From positions 496,001 to 560,000 of the forward strand of contig NZ_CP027228.1 in the NCBI RefSeq assembly GCF_002998925.1: DNA of 64,000 nucleotides. Reading direction: 5' to 3'. This stretch comes from Mogibacterium diversum. Its GTDB lineage: Bacteria; Bacillota; Clostridia; Peptostreptococcales; Anaerovoracaceae. How positions within the stretch are numbered: the first letter of the stretch is position 1; each line of letters starts with the position of its first letter. Shown here piece by piece: positions 51,934 to 60,194 of this stretch. The notes beneath the pieces are model-generated. The model was not told the DNA's origin. It saw only the letters and a list, made by a program, of their open reading frames with translations, and ran no database searches. The position numbers and the translations under genes were made by a program.

Positions 51934-53961
51934 GTGCATAAGATAAATAAGAAAAGGCATGTAAAGATAGTTATAGTATTGCTTATGTTACTTACAGCTT
52001 TGAGCATCGTATCGGTGCTTGCAGAAGAAAGCGATATTTGGAACAGTGAATACTACGATTATGATAAATATTCATACAATGAAATCAATAAATTATTTGA
52101 TGAAACACCAAACAGCAAAGCTGCAAGAAATGAGTTCAAGCGTTATGGAGCAACAACAAATTATTTTGATGTTGAAATCACAGTAAATAAAGACTATAGC
52201 TATAATGTTAGAGAGGAAATCAATGTAATTCTAAATCGAAATAAGCATGGGATTGTAAGGTCTATTCCACTTACAGGCAATTATAAAATAAATGATTTAC
52301 AAGTCTCCGATTACAATTACAATGTGAATATTGTGAAAGGAAATAAAGTAATTACAATCGGAAGACCAGATAGAACAGTATTTGGAGAAAATAGTTATAC
52401 AATTGAATACAAAATAGAAAATTACCTTCCAACAAATGCAGATAAGCAAATAAATATTAATGTAATACCAACAAACTGGGAAATGATCATCATGAATGCA
52501 AATGTCACGGTTAAGTTACCTGACGGTTTTCCGTATTCAAAGATGAAAAGCTATGTAGGTAAATATGGAAGTACTAAGCAGACTACTAAGTGGAAATACG
52601 ATAAGAAAAGCAATACGTTGAATTATAAGGCTACTATGCTTCCGGCAAATTACGGAGTGACACTTCAAGTAGATACACCTAAAAACTACTGGGTTGATGT
52701 TCCAAGTAATAGATGGAGTGTCAATTTAAACATGGCTATACTTTTAATAATTTTAATTATTATTGCAGTATTTAAGTATACAAACCACAAAAATAAAGAT
52801 CTTATAATACCTGTGATGTTTAATCCGCCAGATGGAATTACATCAGCAGAGCTCGGATATTTAGCAGACGAAGTAATCGATAACGAAGATATTGTTTCAC
52901 TTTACTTATATTTAGCATCAAAGGGATATATAAAAATAGAGGATAACAAAGATAAAAGCAAGATTATGATTACATCTTTAAAGCCTCCCGAGAATGAAGA
53001 AAGTTATGTAAATGATTTCTACATAGCTTTATTTGATTCGATATATGAAGTAAGTGTAGGCAAACAGATTAGTATAGATGATGCTAGTAAAAGATTAGAA
53101 AACTCTCTTGATAAAATTTGCAAAAGTATTATAGAAAAATTCGAAGGAGATAAATCGTTCTACTCTGAGAAATCTAAGGGACGTGAACTAATTGCTAAGA
53201 TATTAGGTGGTTTCGGAATTGTATCAACCTTACTGTTTTACTTAGATAGATTGCACATCGAAACTTGGAATATTCCTCCAAATATATTTTTTCTAATTAC
53301 AGCTATCTGCATTGTGTCGATTAATTATATAATAAAGAAAATATCATATAGAAAAATGAGTACTGCATCAAATGGTATGCGTAATATAATATTGTTGGGT
53401 GTGCTTTATGGAATATGTGCAATCGCACTAAATGTTTTTCTTTTTTCAATATCCAGATATCTAACACCAATATATTTATATTTAGCTTTTATAATATATT
53501 TGATGCTTCTTCCATTTTTAATAAACGGGATAAAAGTCAGAAGCGATTACAACCGAAATATATTTGGTGAAATTGTCGGATTCAAGAACTTTATAGAAAG
53601 TGTAGAGCTTGACAGGCTAAATGAGCTTGTAGATGAAAATCCAGCGTATTTCTATGATGTTTTACCTTATGCATATGTGTTTAAGTTAACGGATAAATGG
53701 ATTTCGAAGTTCAATACTATATCGGTGCCTAACCATTGCTCTTATACTTCATTTGGACAAAATGATTTAAATCCTATGACAGTTAATAGGATGATAAGTA
53801 ATATTGAGCTAAGAACAGAAATTGAAGTGCCAAATACCTACTCGGGAGGATTTATGGGTAGCAGTAGAGGTGGCGGATTCAGCGGCGGCGGATTCTCAGG
53901 TGGCGGCGGCGGCGGATTCTCAGGTGGCGGTGTCGGAGGTGGCGGCGGCGGTGCTTGGTAA
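51934..53961 (+). CDS. DUF2207 domain membrane protein
   Basis: Protein of 675 residues. A signal peptide (about 10-33) is followed by an extracellular DUF2207 beta domain (about 70-240, with FDVEITVNKDYSYNVREEI). Then come a membrane segment near 270, a cytoplasmic part, two to four further membrane segments and a glycine/serine-rich C-terminal tail ending in GGGGGAW. GTG at 51934 is chosen because AAGGAGG lies six bases before it. An in-frame TTG at 51928 is inside the site. The family is of unknown function, often in envelope-related loci. Confidence 0.82.
   Translation: MHKINKKRHVKIVIVLLMLLTALSIVSVLAEESDIWNSEYYDYDKYSYNEINKLFDETPNSKAARNEFKRYGATTNYFDVEITVNKDYSYNVREEINVILNRNKHGIVRSIPLTGNYKINDLQVSDYNYNVNIVKGNKVITIGRPDRTVFGENSYTIEYKIENYLPTNADKQININVIPTNWEMIIMNANVTVKLPDGFPYSKMKSYVGKYGSTKQTTKWKYDKKSNTLNYKATMLPANYGVTLQVDTPKNYWVDVPSNRWSVNLNMAILLIILIIIAVFKYTNHKNKDLIIPVMFNPPDGITSAELGYLADEVIDNEDIVSLYLYLASKGYIKIEDNKDKSKIMITSLKPPENEESYVNDFYIALFDSIYEVSVGKQISIDDASKRLENSLDKICKSIIEKFEGDKSFYSEKSKGRELIAKILGGFGIVSTLLFYLDRLHIETWNIPPNIFFLITAICIVSINYIIKKISYRKMSTASNGMRNIILLGVLYGICAIALNVFLFSISRYLTPIYLYLAFIIYLMLLPFLINGIKVRSDYNRNIFGEIVGFKNFIESVELDRLNELVDENPAYFYDVLPYAYVFKLTDKWISKFNTISVPNHCSYTSFGQNDLNPMTVNRMISNIELRTEIEVPNTYSGGFMGSSRGGGFSGGGFSGGGGGGFSGGGVGGGGGGAW
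53871..53958 (+). repeat. G-rich repeat encoding the glycine tail
   Basis: GGCGGATTCTCAGGTGGCGG occurs at 53887-53906 and again at 53911-53930. The region is a dense series of GG runs, far richer in G and C than its surroundings, and codes the GGGFSGG tail. Confidence 0.7.
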
Positions 53962-54091
53962 GTCTATATTTTACTATTATTGTTAGGAGCCTGATTAATG
54001 GAGAAGACATATCGATCTTGATACTGAAACTGATTATTTGTGCGGACACTTTGCAAATATAATAATAAGTGAAATATACGAGATTAAATTC

Positions 54092-54119
54092 GGGGGAAAG
54101 AATGGATAATTTTGCATGA
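54092..54119 (+). promoter_or_regulatory. SD-led five-codon mini-cistron coupled to the next gene
   Basis: GGGGG (54092-54096) pairs with the anti-SD with one wobble, just before ATG 54102. That frame codes only MDNFA and its TGA (54117-54119) overlaps the next ATG (54116) as ATGA. The following gene has no ribosome site of its own. The same design is seen at 14309-14336. Confidence 0.5.
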
Positions 54120-54856
54120 AACGAATGAGTAAAATGAAAAAGCTGCAACCATCAATTGAGTGGAAGAAAAGGTATGAAGAGGTAAAGAACCTGCTTACAT
54201 CACCGGTAAACTATGCAAAGTGCTTTGACATGAAGGAAATTCAGGGCAAGGAAATATTCATTTTGGATATGGGTGAAATTGAATTTTCTACAGGAGATAT
54301 ACTTGTAAGAGATCCATTAGTATGGCTAAACAGAGATGAAAAAGCATATTTAACATCTGTGCCGAGAGGAAAATATAGAATTGAAACGTTAGTTGTAAAA
54401 TTAGAAGAAGATCACTACAGGTACGCACTAACCAGAGTGAGATTTACAGAAAACGTCCCTAAGATTTATTACGAGGCACTTAAGGGTGATGAAAATCTAG
54501 ATGATGTAGATGGTGATAGCATATTTGGATTTAATGTAGATGCTGGTCTTGCAACTATAGTTGATGTAGAGACAAGAAACGCATACTGTGATTTTAAAGA
54601 TAAATGGTATGCAGAAAACCCCGACAAGAATATATATGACGATTTTTTTGCTGAGGTTTTTGCAAAGAATGCTGAGGAGAATCCAGTTTATCAAAGAGAG
54701 GGTGGCGACTGGATAAATTTTAAAATACCAAATTCAGAACTCTCAATTCCCATGATACAATCAGGGTTTGGAGATGGAAGATATCCTGTCTATTTTGGTT
54801 ATGACGAAAACGGAGAGCTTTGCGATTTAGTTGTTGAATATATATATTTAGCATAA
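54116..54856 (+). CDS. DUF4241 domain protein
   Basis: Soluble protein of 246 residues resembling the DUF4241 family. Features are the IFILDMGEIEFSTGDILVRDPL stretch split across a beta strand, FNVDAGLATIVD, and C-terminal IPMIQSGFGDGRYPVYFGYDENGEL. The function is unknown. Some members lie near toxin or immunity genes, but nothing of that kind is visible here. ATG 54131 is a weaker alternative start. Confidence 0.7.
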   Translation: MKRMSKMKKLQPSIEWKKRYEEVKNLLTSPVNYAKCFDMKEIQGKEIFILDMGEIEFSTGDILVRDPLVWLNRDEKAYLTSVPRGKYRIETLVVKLEEDHYRYALTRVRFTENVPKIYYEALKGDENLDDVDGDSIFGFNVDAGLATIVDVETRNAYCDFKDKWYAENPDKNIYDDFFAEVFAKNAEENPVYQREGGDWINFKIPNSELSIPMIQSGFGDGRYPVYFGYDENGELCDLVVEYIYLA

Positions 54857-54932
54857 TGAAATAAAATCACCGAGAAGTCTCGGAGAAAGGAAAATCCAGA
54901 TTTTTATCAGGTAACTGGAATATACGCGTGTT

Positions 54933-55817
54933 ATGAACGACCTTCAAATAGATTATTTTATGGCCGTAGCTACTAATTCGAGCTTTACCAAGACATCGGA
55001 AGAACTCTTTGTATCTCAGCCTGCAATTTCCAAGCAAATTGCACTTCTAGAAAGAGAGCTTGGGGTTAAGCTATTCATTAGAAATAACAGGAGAACAGAA
55101 CTTACAGAGGCTGGGAAGAGATATTTTGATTTTTTTAGTCGATATAAGACTGAAATGGGCAATATTAAACACGAAGTAGCTGAATTAGATGGCATTACTG
55201 CCCAAACAATAACCATCGGAATACTTGAAGGTTGGGATTTTGCATCATGGCTTACTAACGCTATAAAAAAGTATAGAGATTCACATGGTTATGTAGATAT
55301 ATTGATTAATTATGTCGGTGCCAAGGAAGTATCAACGCTGCTCCTTACGGATGAGATTGACATTGCAATTTCGCTAAAAAATACTTTTGACACATTCGCA
55401 GAGATAGAATCTCGGAATATACTCGAAACCAGAAAGAAACTCGTATATAACAAGCAAAATATTTTAGCTATGAAAGAAAATCTCAGTCCAGCAGATTTTG
55501 CTAATGAAAAATTTTTTGCTCCCTGGAGTATCATGGATGATACAGTTACAAAGAGCATTAACATGTATATGCAGCCGTATGGTATCAGGCCGAATATTCA
55601 GTTCGTAAATAATTTTGAATCGATGATTAACTGTGTAAGATACAACCTTGGTGTTGCAATTTGCGATGAATTTACGGGATATCTCAATGATAAGAATTTA
55701 GAATCTATTGATTTACAAAAAAAAGAATTTATCTGTGCTGGAATGATTAAGAACAGCACTAATGATGAGGTTAGGGAATTATATGATCTGGTTATATCTT
55801 GTTCAGCTGATTCATAA
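54933..55817 (+). CDS. LysR family transcriptional regulator
   Basis: Protein of 294 residues: winged helix-turn-helix (residues 1-60, NDLQIDYFMAVATNSSFTKTSEELFVSQPAISKQIALLERELG) followed by a substrate-binding domain. It lies directly upstream of, and in the same orientation as, a three-gene set that it probably controls, though a terminator separates them. No clear ribosome site precedes the ATG; a GTG-TTA-TGA triplet run overlaps it but has no good SD. Confidence 0.9.
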   Translation: MNDLQIDYFMAVATNSSFTKTSEELFVSQPAISKQIALLERELGVKLFIRNNRRTELTEAGKRYFDFFSRYKTEMGNIKHEVAELDGITAQTITIGILEGWDFASWLTNAIKKYRDSHGYVDILINYVGAKEVSTLLLTDEIDIAISLKNTFDTFAEIESRNILETRKKLVYNKQNILAMKENLSPADFANEKFFAPWSIMDDTVTKSINMYMQPYGIRPNIQFVNNFESMINCVRYNLGVAICDEFTGYLNDKNLESIDLQKKEFICAGMIKNSTNDEVRELYDLVISCSADS

Positions 55818-55862
55818 CAACGCGGTTATGCAGAGCATACCTAATATTCAATTATACAAAGG

Positions 55863-55905
55863 GACCTTGTTTGTTTAAAATATAGACAAACAAGGTCGTT
55901 TCGGT
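55863..55905 (+). terminator. Rho-independent terminator of the LysR gene
   Basis: GACCTTGTTTGT (55863-55874) pairs perfectly with ACAAACAAGGTC (55886-55897), then GTTTCGGTTTT. Confidence 0.85.
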
Positions 55906-55957
55906 TTTAACGATTTTGAGCTATGGATTGTTTTTATTATGGATGGAGGGTATTACA

Positions 55958-56407
55958 ATGCCAAAGAGTAAGAAATTAACTGCAGTATATGCACTCATTA
56001 TGGATTTACCACTCAGCATCGTTGTTACTATGGTAGCACTTGCACTAGGTGGTAATCTGACAATGGAAAGATTTATTCCGAGCTTTTGCTTAGCTTATGT
56101 ACTTACATTTTTTATTAATTTTCTGCCTGTTGGTATGATAGGTTTTAAATTCGCAAGTAAGTATGCAGAAGATAATACATTCAAGTTTGGACTTCTTGCA
56201 AATGTTGTTGTAGCTTTTTTCTTTGTAGTTATCTTGGATTTAGTGATGACAGCTTTTGGTGTGTTCATAGCTGGTAATGGAACGATGAATGACTATTTGT
56301 TTGCTGTTGTTGCTGGCTTTATACCATGTTATATTCCAACACTAATTATAGCGATGATATGGTATCCCGTAGCAGACAAGGCTTCAAGAGCAATTTGTCA
56401 TGAATAA
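55958..56407 (+). CDS. small membrane protein, DUF2798-like
   Basis: Protein of 149 residues with four hydrophobic segments in what seem to be two similar halves. The motifs ALIMDLPLSIVVTM and FINFLPVGMIGFKF/SKYAED recall DUF2798 proteins. An upstream frame from 55916 is open, but GGAGGG before ATG 55958 fixes the start. It begins the three-gene set after the LysR gene. Function unknown; a small transporter is possible. Confidence 0.55.
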   Translation: MPKSKKLTAVYALIMDLPLSIVVTMVALALGGNLTMERFIPSFCLAYVLTFFINFLPVGMIGFKFASKYAEDNTFKFGLLANVVVAFFFVVILDLVMTAFGVFIAGNGTMNDYLFAVVAGFIPCYIPTLIIAMIWYPVADKASRAICHE

Positions 56408-56422
56408 ATAGGAGGTGTTAGT

Positions 56423-57295
56423 ATGAATAGACCAGAATTCTATCCAGTCAGGAGTCTAATATACGTCGATCTTGCCCATGAGGATTATAGGATAAAGCTT
56501 GAGAATTGGTTATACAGGTACCATATTCCAGATAGTATTTCGCAATTTGGACCTTATGTGTCAAAGTATGCATTTTATCAGGCTCTTCCAACACCTCCAG
56601 GTGGTGAAAGATTTGGTACTGTAAGAATGCAGATGACAGAGCACTACTGGCTAGCAAATCCAAATGATATTAGAAGTTTCGTACATCATAAGGCACTGAC
56701 AGAGTATTTTCCTAAGGATGTACTAATATGGCAAAATAATATGCCTGATGAGGGGAACTCTCATAAAATTAATAAATCCGAAGAGGTTAATTTTGAAGGT
56801 GATGATGCGAGAGCTACAAAAGGGAGCGAAGAATTAGGTACAGTTCCATTTATATTTGCATTTATCCCGGTATGGTGGGAAGAAGACTTCAAAGGTGAAG
56901 GCAGAACTGTTGAAGATGGACCAAACTATAGATGGCAGTTTATGGTTCATTACCCTGAGGGGGTTACTCTTGAAGAAGGAGATAAGTGGCTTAAGGAAGA
57001 ATTCTTACCAGCCTATACAGAACAGGATGAAGTAATAAGATGTTTATCTAGCAAGATAATAAAGGAAATAAATGGCTGTGATTTTGATCGCGTTGTTGAA
57101 ATGTGGTTCCCATGTCAGTCCGCGTGGGTAGCAGCGACAGAAAAGGCTGCTAAAATAGTAAAAAAGCCATCTTGGGGAGAGACTGCGGATTTCCCATATC
57201 TCAAAAAGTCATATGGAATCTCGGGAATTTTCTTATCAGATATAGCAAGATCAGATAATATGACTGGTTATCATGGTTATATTACAATGAGGTAA
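56423..57295 (+). CDS. EthD-like dimeric alpha/beta-barrel protein
   Basis: Protein of 290 residues, soluble. The two halves each have a strand-helix-strand pattern with several Trp, Tyr and His residues (RSLIYVDLAHEDYRIKLENWLYRYH and QFMVHYPEG...EEFLPAY), which recalls EthD-like ferredoxin-fold proteins; I am not certain of this. AGGAGG precedes the ATG. It sits between two small membrane-protein genes and may be the enzyme acting on what they carry. Confidence 0.45.
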   Translation: MNRPEFYPVRSLIYVDLAHEDYRIKLENWLYRYHIPDSISQFGPYVSKYAFYQALPTPPGGERFGTVRMQMTEHYWLANPNDIRSFVHHKALTEYFPKDVLIWQNNMPDEGNSHKINKSEEVNFEGDDARATKGSEELGTVPFIFAFIPVWWEEDFKGEGRTVEDGPNYRWQFMVHYPEGVTLEEGDKWLKEEFLPAYTEQDEVIRCLSSKIIKEINGCDFDRVVEMWFPCQSAWVAATEKAAKIVKKPSWGETADFPYLKKSYGISGIFLSDIARSDNMTGYHGYITMR

Positions 57296-57308
57296 GAACG
57301 GAAATAAT

Positions 57309-57836
57309 ATGAGTAAAAGGGAAAGCCTTAATCGCGACGGTGGCAAGGGTAAGTATAAAGAAGTGCTTACCCTTGCTCTCTTAGTTGGAATTCTTCCTCC
57401 AACATGGGCTTTAATAAGCCCATATATAGGAGTGCACGTTGGACCAATAGCTCTTATTGCTGCTGGCATATATGGTGCAAATGGGAATAAATTCGAAGAC
57501 TCTTTTAAAATAGCAGCTGGATATATCGCTGGAGACATATGGTCATTAATTGCCACAGTCGTGATGCAAAAAACGCCTTTTAGTGCGAATATTAAACTTT
57601 GGTCTACTTTATTTATACTAGGATTTATTGCAGTAATAATATCTGCAAAATTTCCCAGGTATGTATATCTGCCAAGTTTCCTAGCAGGATGGGCGATAGC
57701 GATGTTATCGATGAATCTAGATTCAACAACTCCATTAATAAGGATGACAATTGAAATCGGAGTAGCGATGGTTGTGGGTGTATATTACGTTGGAGCTTTG
57801 ATAGATAAGATACACAAGATAGTAAATGCTAGATAG
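57309..57836 (+). CDS. DUF1097-like membrane protein
   Basis: Protein of 175 residues with five to six hydrophobic segments and short basic ends. The layout, LLVGILPPTWALISPYIG, then a central GLY-rich loop and FLAGWAIAML, recalls DUF1097 (YcdZ-type) proteins. A weak GGAAATAAT-type site lies before the ATG. It is the last gene of the three-gene set, closed by a terminator at 57930. Function unknown. Confidence 0.55.
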   Translation: MSKRESLNRDGGKGKYKEVLTLALLVGILPPTWALISPYIGVHVGPIALIAAGIYGANGNKFEDSFKIAAGYIAGDIWSLIATVVMQKTPFSANIKLWSTLFILGFIAVIISAKFPRYVYLPSFLAGWAIAMLSMNLDSTTPLIRMTIEIGVAMVVGVYYVGALIDKIHKIVNAR

Positions 57837-57929
57837 AGATAATAAGTGAGAATTTTAGTCATAATGAATATGAGATGATGCGTAATATATTAAATATTTC
57901 TGTAATTGATATGTTGCGAATGATAAGGA

Positions 57930-57964
57930 AACTACCTGAACGATTTAGTTTAGGTAGTTTTTTA
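57930..57964 (+). terminator. Rho-independent terminator of the LysR-linked gene set
   Basis: AACTACCTGAAC (57930-57941) pairs with GTTTAGGTAGTT (57948-57959) with one mismatch, then TTTTATT. Confidence 0.85.
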
Positions 57965-58056
57965 TTAACAAAATAATTAAAAGATATTTAAAGAATATGA
58001 AGGTATTATCACAGTGAAGCAAATAAGTATCGATGGGGACATGAATCTAATGAGAT

Positions 58057-58094
58057 ATAACTATTCCTAAAATCATAATTTTGGGAATAGTTAT
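58057..58094. repeat. long near-perfect inverted repeat
   Basis: ATAACTATTCC-TAAAAT pairs with AATTTTGGGAATAGTTAT around CAT, a stem of about 17 pairs with one or two mismatches. No T-tract is next to it on either strand, so it does not look like a terminator. Confidence 0.5.
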
Positions 58095-58108
58095 AAAACA
58101 AGAAATAT

Positions 58109-58127
58109 GGCTGCCACGGAGGCAGCC
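58109..58127. repeat. GC-rich hairpin
   Basis: GGCTGCC (58109-58115) and GGCAGCC (58121-58127) around ACGGA. On the minus strand it is followed by T-rich sequence, so it could be an additional terminator for minus-strand transcripts. Confidence 0.5.
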
Positions 58128-58260
58128 TCGTAAATGGAGCTTTATGTATTTGACAACAAGTGATGTAACACTGTACCAATACCTATGTAATAATAAGGAA
58201 TATATACTCTGTATTCGAATATCTACCGTAACACGGAGGGGTCATATACCCTTATCTCAT

Positions 58261-58281
58261 AAAAAACGCCTCTAAGGCGAA
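58261..58281 (-). terminator. terminator of the LysM gene
   Basis: On the minus strand CGCC-TTAGA-GGCG is followed by six T residues. Confidence 0.85.
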
Positions 58282-58298
58282 ATTTTGGCCTCGCTTTT

Positions 58299-58601
58299 TT
58301 ACGACTCTACTGGAACTAGAATAGTATCTCCTGTTTTTACATCAGAAGCAGATATACCATTAAGTTCACATATCTTGTTAACTGTGGTGCGAGGATCAAC
58401 GTACTTGCCACTATACTTATTAGCAATAGACCAAAGTGTATCGTTCTGTTTAACTTCAACTTGTCTATATGTATCTGAAGTACCAGCTTCAGTTGTAGCG
58501 AAACCTAGTAAGCTGTACACGAGCATAGTCATGCTTAATACTGTTACTAGGACAAATATAAAAAATCTAACTGGCGAAACGATTTTGTATTTCTTTTTCA
58601 T
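58299..58601 (-). CDS. LysM protein, YneA-like cell-division suppressor
   Basis: Protein of 100 residues: one membrane segment (about 10-35) then a LysM domain (about 48-98, with VKQNDTLWSIANKYSG and DTILVPVE). The layout and size match YneA, the SOS-induced division suppressor of B. subtilis. GGAGG precedes the ATG. Its promoter lies between two LexA boxes, so it should be strongly damage-inducible. lexA itself is not adjacent, unlike in Bacillus, where yneA is divergent from lexA. Division inhibition is inferred. Confidence 0.8.
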   Translation of the reverse strand: MKKKYKIVSPVRFFIFVLVTVLSMTMLVYSLLGFATTEAGTSDTYRQVEVKQNDTLWSIANKYSGKYVDPRTTVNKICELNGISASDVKTGDTILVPVES

Positions 58602-58669
58602 AATGATTACCTCCGTATATATGATACTAATAGCTTATAGCTATGGTATTAACTATCAATGAATTAAAA

Positions 58670-58683
58670 AGAACAAATGTTCT
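58670..58683. promoter_or_regulatory. LexA box 1 of the LysM gene
   Basis: AGAACAAATGTTCT has perfect GAAC and GTTC half-sites with the four-base spacer. It lies just downstream of the expected transcription start of the minus-strand LysM gene. Confidence 0.88.
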
Positions 58684-58697
58684 ATTTGGATGTTCAT

Positions 58698-58726
58698 AGT
58701 ATAACCCCTTACATATTTAAAGTCAA
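58698..58726 (-). promoter_or_regulatory. promoter of the LysM gene
   Basis: On the minus strand TTGACT (58721-58726) and TATACT (58698-58703) are 17 bases apart. LexA boxes stand on either side. Confidence 0.82.
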
Positions 58727-58734
58727 TAAGAAAA

Positions 58735-58748
58735 AGAACAAATGTTTG
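58735..58748. promoter_or_regulatory. LexA box 2 of the LysM gene (one mismatch)
   Basis: AGAACAAATGTTTG keeps GAAC, with GTTT in place of GTTC. It shares 16 identical bases with box 1 at a distance of 65 bases and lies just upstream of the -35. Confidence 0.65.
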
Positions 58749-58755
58749 AAAAAAT

Positions 58756-58792
58756 ATAAAAAGATGCTGTAATTCTGTATTTACAGCATCTT
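58756..58792 (-). terminator. terminator of the mutL-to-ybaK run
   Basis: AAGATGCTGTAA (58761-58772) pairs with TTACAGCATCTT (58781-58792). On the minus strand the stem is followed by TTTATATTTTTT. Confidence 0.85.
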
Positions 58793-58886
58793 AAGGATGA
58801 TAAGTTGTTCGAAATATTAATAGTTTTTTCTTGTTTTATTGCTTGGAAAGAATAGATATGGTAGGTATTGTATGAGTTTTAGATGA

Positions 58887-59375
58887 CTATGCTGTTATAT
58901 CTGCAAAAGACGCATCAATAAACTCAGCTAGTTTTTCTCCATTAATTATTATCTGGGCTCCCCTCTTTCCTGCCGAGATATATATATGATCATATAGTAT
59001 TGCAGTTTCATCGATGAAGGTCGGAAAATGTTTTTTCATTCCTATTGGAGAGCACCCACCTCTAACATAGCCTGTTAGCGGAAGTAGCTCTTTTACATGA
59101 ATCATCTCTATCTTCTTTGCACCTGCTACAGACGCTGCTTTTTTAAGATTTAACTCAGATGCAACTGGAATTACAAATACGAAATATTCTCCAGTATTTG
59201 AATGAGTTACCAATGTTTTAAAAATTTCTTCTTCAGATATTCCTAGTGCTGCAGCAACATGCTCTCCAGAGAGATCAGATTCATCATAATCATACTCACT
59301 TATATCATGGTCAATACCAGCGCTATCTAGCTGTCTCATCGCATTAGTTTTTTCAATTTTTTCTTTTTTAGCCAT
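58887..59375 (-). CDS. ybaK: YbaK/EbsC-type Cys-tRNA(Pro) deacylase
   Basis: Protein of 162 residues with the YbaK fold. Family segments are KTNAMRQLDSAGIDHDI, EEIFKTLV, LNLKKAASVAGAKKI and TGYVRGGCSPIGMKKHFP. It removes Cys mischarged on tRNA-Pro. Gene order after the TVP38 gene leaves only three bases, and AGAGGTTT serves as SD. It is the last gene of the run. Confidence 0.93.
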   Translation of the reverse strand: MAKKEKIEKTNAMRQLDSAGIDHDISEYDYDESDLSGEHVAAALGISEEEIFKTLVTHSNTGEYFVFVIPVASELNLKKAASVAGAKKIEMIHVKELLPLTGYVRGGCSPIGMKKHFPTFIDETAILYDHIYISAGKRGAQIIINGEKLAEFIDASFADITA

Positions 59376-59378
59376 AAT

Positions 59379-60194
59379 CTAAACCTCTAAACTATCTTCA
59401 GAATCTTCATAAGAGTCAATAAATTTAAGTAATAAATCGCGTTTTATATAACAAAATAGCATAATAATAATGCTAACAATAATCAAGAAAGCAATACCAA
59501 GGTAATTTCTATGTGCTAAAAACATTCCGAATAACAAGCTTTCAAGAATTCCCGGAGACCTGCCGAGTATCGAAATAAATATAAATGGTTTGATTTTTAT
59601 ATTTGAAATACCAGCAATATAGCTGGTGAAGTCTTTCGGAATACCAGGTATTAAGTATATGAGAAATATTATCACATAAGCGCGTCTACTATTAAGTTTT
59701 CTCACATATGATTTAACTTTTTCTTCGCCGAATATAACATGAAGAGCGTCATTTCCAAGGACTTTTGCAAGGTAGTAAGTGATTACTGTCCCAATGAAAG
59801 CTCCCGCTAGTGATATTAAGAAACCACCTAGTACCCCATATAAGTAACTTGATGCGAACTGTATCGGTTGACCTGGTATGATACATATGACGATTTGAAT
59901 AATTTGCAGTAATATTAGAGGAATAAATGCAAAACCTTTAAAGTCATCAAGTCTATTTGATATATTTGACAAATAATCCTTATTGAACAATGTATCTTTA
60001 TATAAGAGATATAACACGAGTGGAACAACAATTAATATAGCAAAAAGCAAAAATAGCTTACCAAAGGCGATTAACCGTTTAGAAATAGTGATATTACGTG
60101 TATTTGCACGTACATCTTGTTTTAAATCAGTTATTGTTGCTTTCGCTGTACATTCAATATTATTTTCTGTTTTCTCCTTGTGCTTTGTTGACAT
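59379..60194 (-). CDS. TVP38/TMEM64 family (VTT domain) membrane protein
   Basis: Protein of 271 residues with a polar N-terminus and about six membrane segments. The VTT/SNARE-associated domain is visible as GQPIQFASSYLYGVLGGFLISLAGAFIGTVITYYLAK and LYLIPGIPKDFTSYIAG. Such proteins occur widely and are thought to act in lipid or membrane homeostasis. Its ATG lies 35 bases inside the upstream gene, next to an AGAGG site, so translation is coupled. Confidence 0.88.
   Translation of the reverse strand: MSTKHKEKTENNIECTAKATITDLKQDVRANTRNITISKRLIAFGKLFLLFAILIVVPLVLYLLYKDTLFNKDYLSNISNRLDDFKGFAFIPLILLQIIQIVICIIPGQPIQFASSYLYGVLGGFLISLAGAFIGTVITYYLAKVLGNDALHVIFGEEKVKSYVRKLNSRRAYVIIFLIYLIPGIPKDFTSYIAGISNIKIKPFIFISILGRSPGILESLLFGMFLAHRNYLGIAFLIIVSIIIMLFCYIKRDLLLKFIDSYEDSEDSLEV

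Larger units (their letters stand above)
57837..58298. other. intergenic region with several hairpins
   Basis: It contains the terminator of the three-gene set, two strong hairpins (58057-58094 and 58109-58127) and the minus-strand terminator of the LysM gene. A 64-codon frame at 58081-58275 starts inside the first hairpin and has no ribosome site, so it is not called. Nothing else gene-like is seen. Confidence 0.6.

Noticed and set aside
54925..54936. A third mini-cistron (GTG-TTA-TGA) overlapping the LysR start
   Set aside because: Only two codons and no clear Shine-Dalgarno sequence, so chance is more likely.
58081..58275. 64-codon frame in the gap before the LysM gene
   Set aside because: It begins within a hairpin, lacks a ribosome site and resembles no family; its composition is that of random AT-rich DNA.
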